A stretch of 64,000 bases of DNA from Pseudomonas asplenii (lineage in GTDB: Bacteria; Pseudomonadota; Gammaproteobacteria; Pseudomonadales; Pseudomonadaceae), in assembly GCF_001293465.1 (NCBI RefSeq), contig NZ_JSYZ01000001.1, positions 90,717-154,716 on the forward strand, in the 5' to 3' direction. Below, in pieces: positions 63,924-64,000 of this stretch. The first letter of the stretch is position 1; each line of letters begins with the position of its first letter. The notes beneath the pieces are model-generated. The model made no database searches, had not been told where the DNA came from, and saw only the letters and a list, made by a program, of their open reading frames with translations. The position numbers were made by a program, and so were the translations under genes.

Positions 63924-64000
63924 GCTATGTACGAAATCGCTTGAAACTTGGTTATGCGGCGTTAAAAACCGGCTCGGAATGCTCATTGACAACCAGTCAA
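63924..64000. other. Start of a likely dispersed intergenic element
   Basis: After the ATPase stop the sequence TTATGCGGCGTTAAAAACCGG and TCGGAATGCTCATT resembles, from memory, a short element found in many Pseudomonas intergenic spaces. It ends with TTGAC-AACCA-GTCAA (63986-64000), a perfect inverted repeat cut by the window edge. I could not search for copies; only one copy lies in this window. Confidence 0.35.

Noticed and set aside
1..64000. tRNA, rRNA, CRISPR array, IS element or prophage
   Set aside because: No cloverleaf-like segment, regular spacer-repeat pattern, transposase, integrase or phage gene was seen on either strand.

Overview
The window is chromosomal DNA from a fluorescent-group Pseudomonas. 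The basis is the high GC content, strong G/C bias at third codon positions, and runs of genes whose products and order I recognise from pseudomonads: virJ-like/kup/rimO, argG-motY-pyrC-rnt-peroxiredoxin-bfd-bfr-grxD, argF followed by an ABC ATPase, and nth followed by a small acidic protein. I see no tRNA, rRNA, CRISPR array, prophage, transposase or plasmid function. Most of the window is conserved core chromosome. Genes are densely packed, with many 1-8 bp overlaps and convergent terminators.

Layout. (1) 1-10.1 kb: the 3' part of an AcvB/VirJ-type lipid hydrolase, Kup potassium uptake, RimO, a YjaB-like acetyltransferase, a pseudouridine-synthase-like protein without its catalytic Asp, a YehS-like protein, RhlG, a Cds1-like cysteine desulfhydrase and NhaA. 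(2) 10.3-23.1 kb: envelope and housekeeping genes. These are a SlyB-like lipoprotein, PdxH, an OmpA lipoprotein with a histone-like tail, an EstB-type hydrolase, a GH50-like glycosidase, DinG, a CopD-family protein, a collagen-like exported protein with a DUF1145 partner, and several SEC-C/YchJ and LEA-type small proteins. (3) 23.3-31.3 kb: an iron-siderophore locus. A sensor kinase/regulator pair is divergent from a TonB-dependent receptor, which is followed by a binding protein, a FecCD permease and an ATPase. (4) 31.3-40.9 kb: an isochorismatase-fold protein, the QuiP acylase, a basic amino acid ABC transporter containing an M14-family deacylase gene, a PheC-type dehydratase and Dcd. (5) 41.3-50.0 kb: a cold-shock protein, ApbC, MetG, an Rnf-like redox cluster (A-B-D-G-E, no C) and Nth.

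(6) 50.1-52.2 kb: an orphan LuxR-type response regulator and an unrecognised helix-turn-helix-like protein on either side of an unusually AT-rich stretch of about 0.9 kb. (7) 52.3-64 kb: ArgG, MotY, PyrC, RNase T, peroxiredoxin, the Bfd/bacterioferritin iron-storage pair with a Fur-like site, GrxD, a molybdopterin oxidoreductase, ArgF and an FbpC/PotA-type ATPase.

The most interesting item is the Rnf-like cluster. It has no rnfC. Its RnfA has no cysteine, so both intramembrane Fe-S ligands are gone, and RnfE keeps only one. RnfB has no membrane anchor but carries a roughly 260-residue, Ala/Lys-rich, repeat-containing tail. It looks like a rewired membrane redox device rather than a standard Rnf complex. 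Other points worth checking are four tandem NAATG pentamers in front of the two-component regulator gene, a chain of stop-start-coupled mini-ORFs behind the siderophore receptor, and catalytic-residue losses in two enzyme-like proteins.
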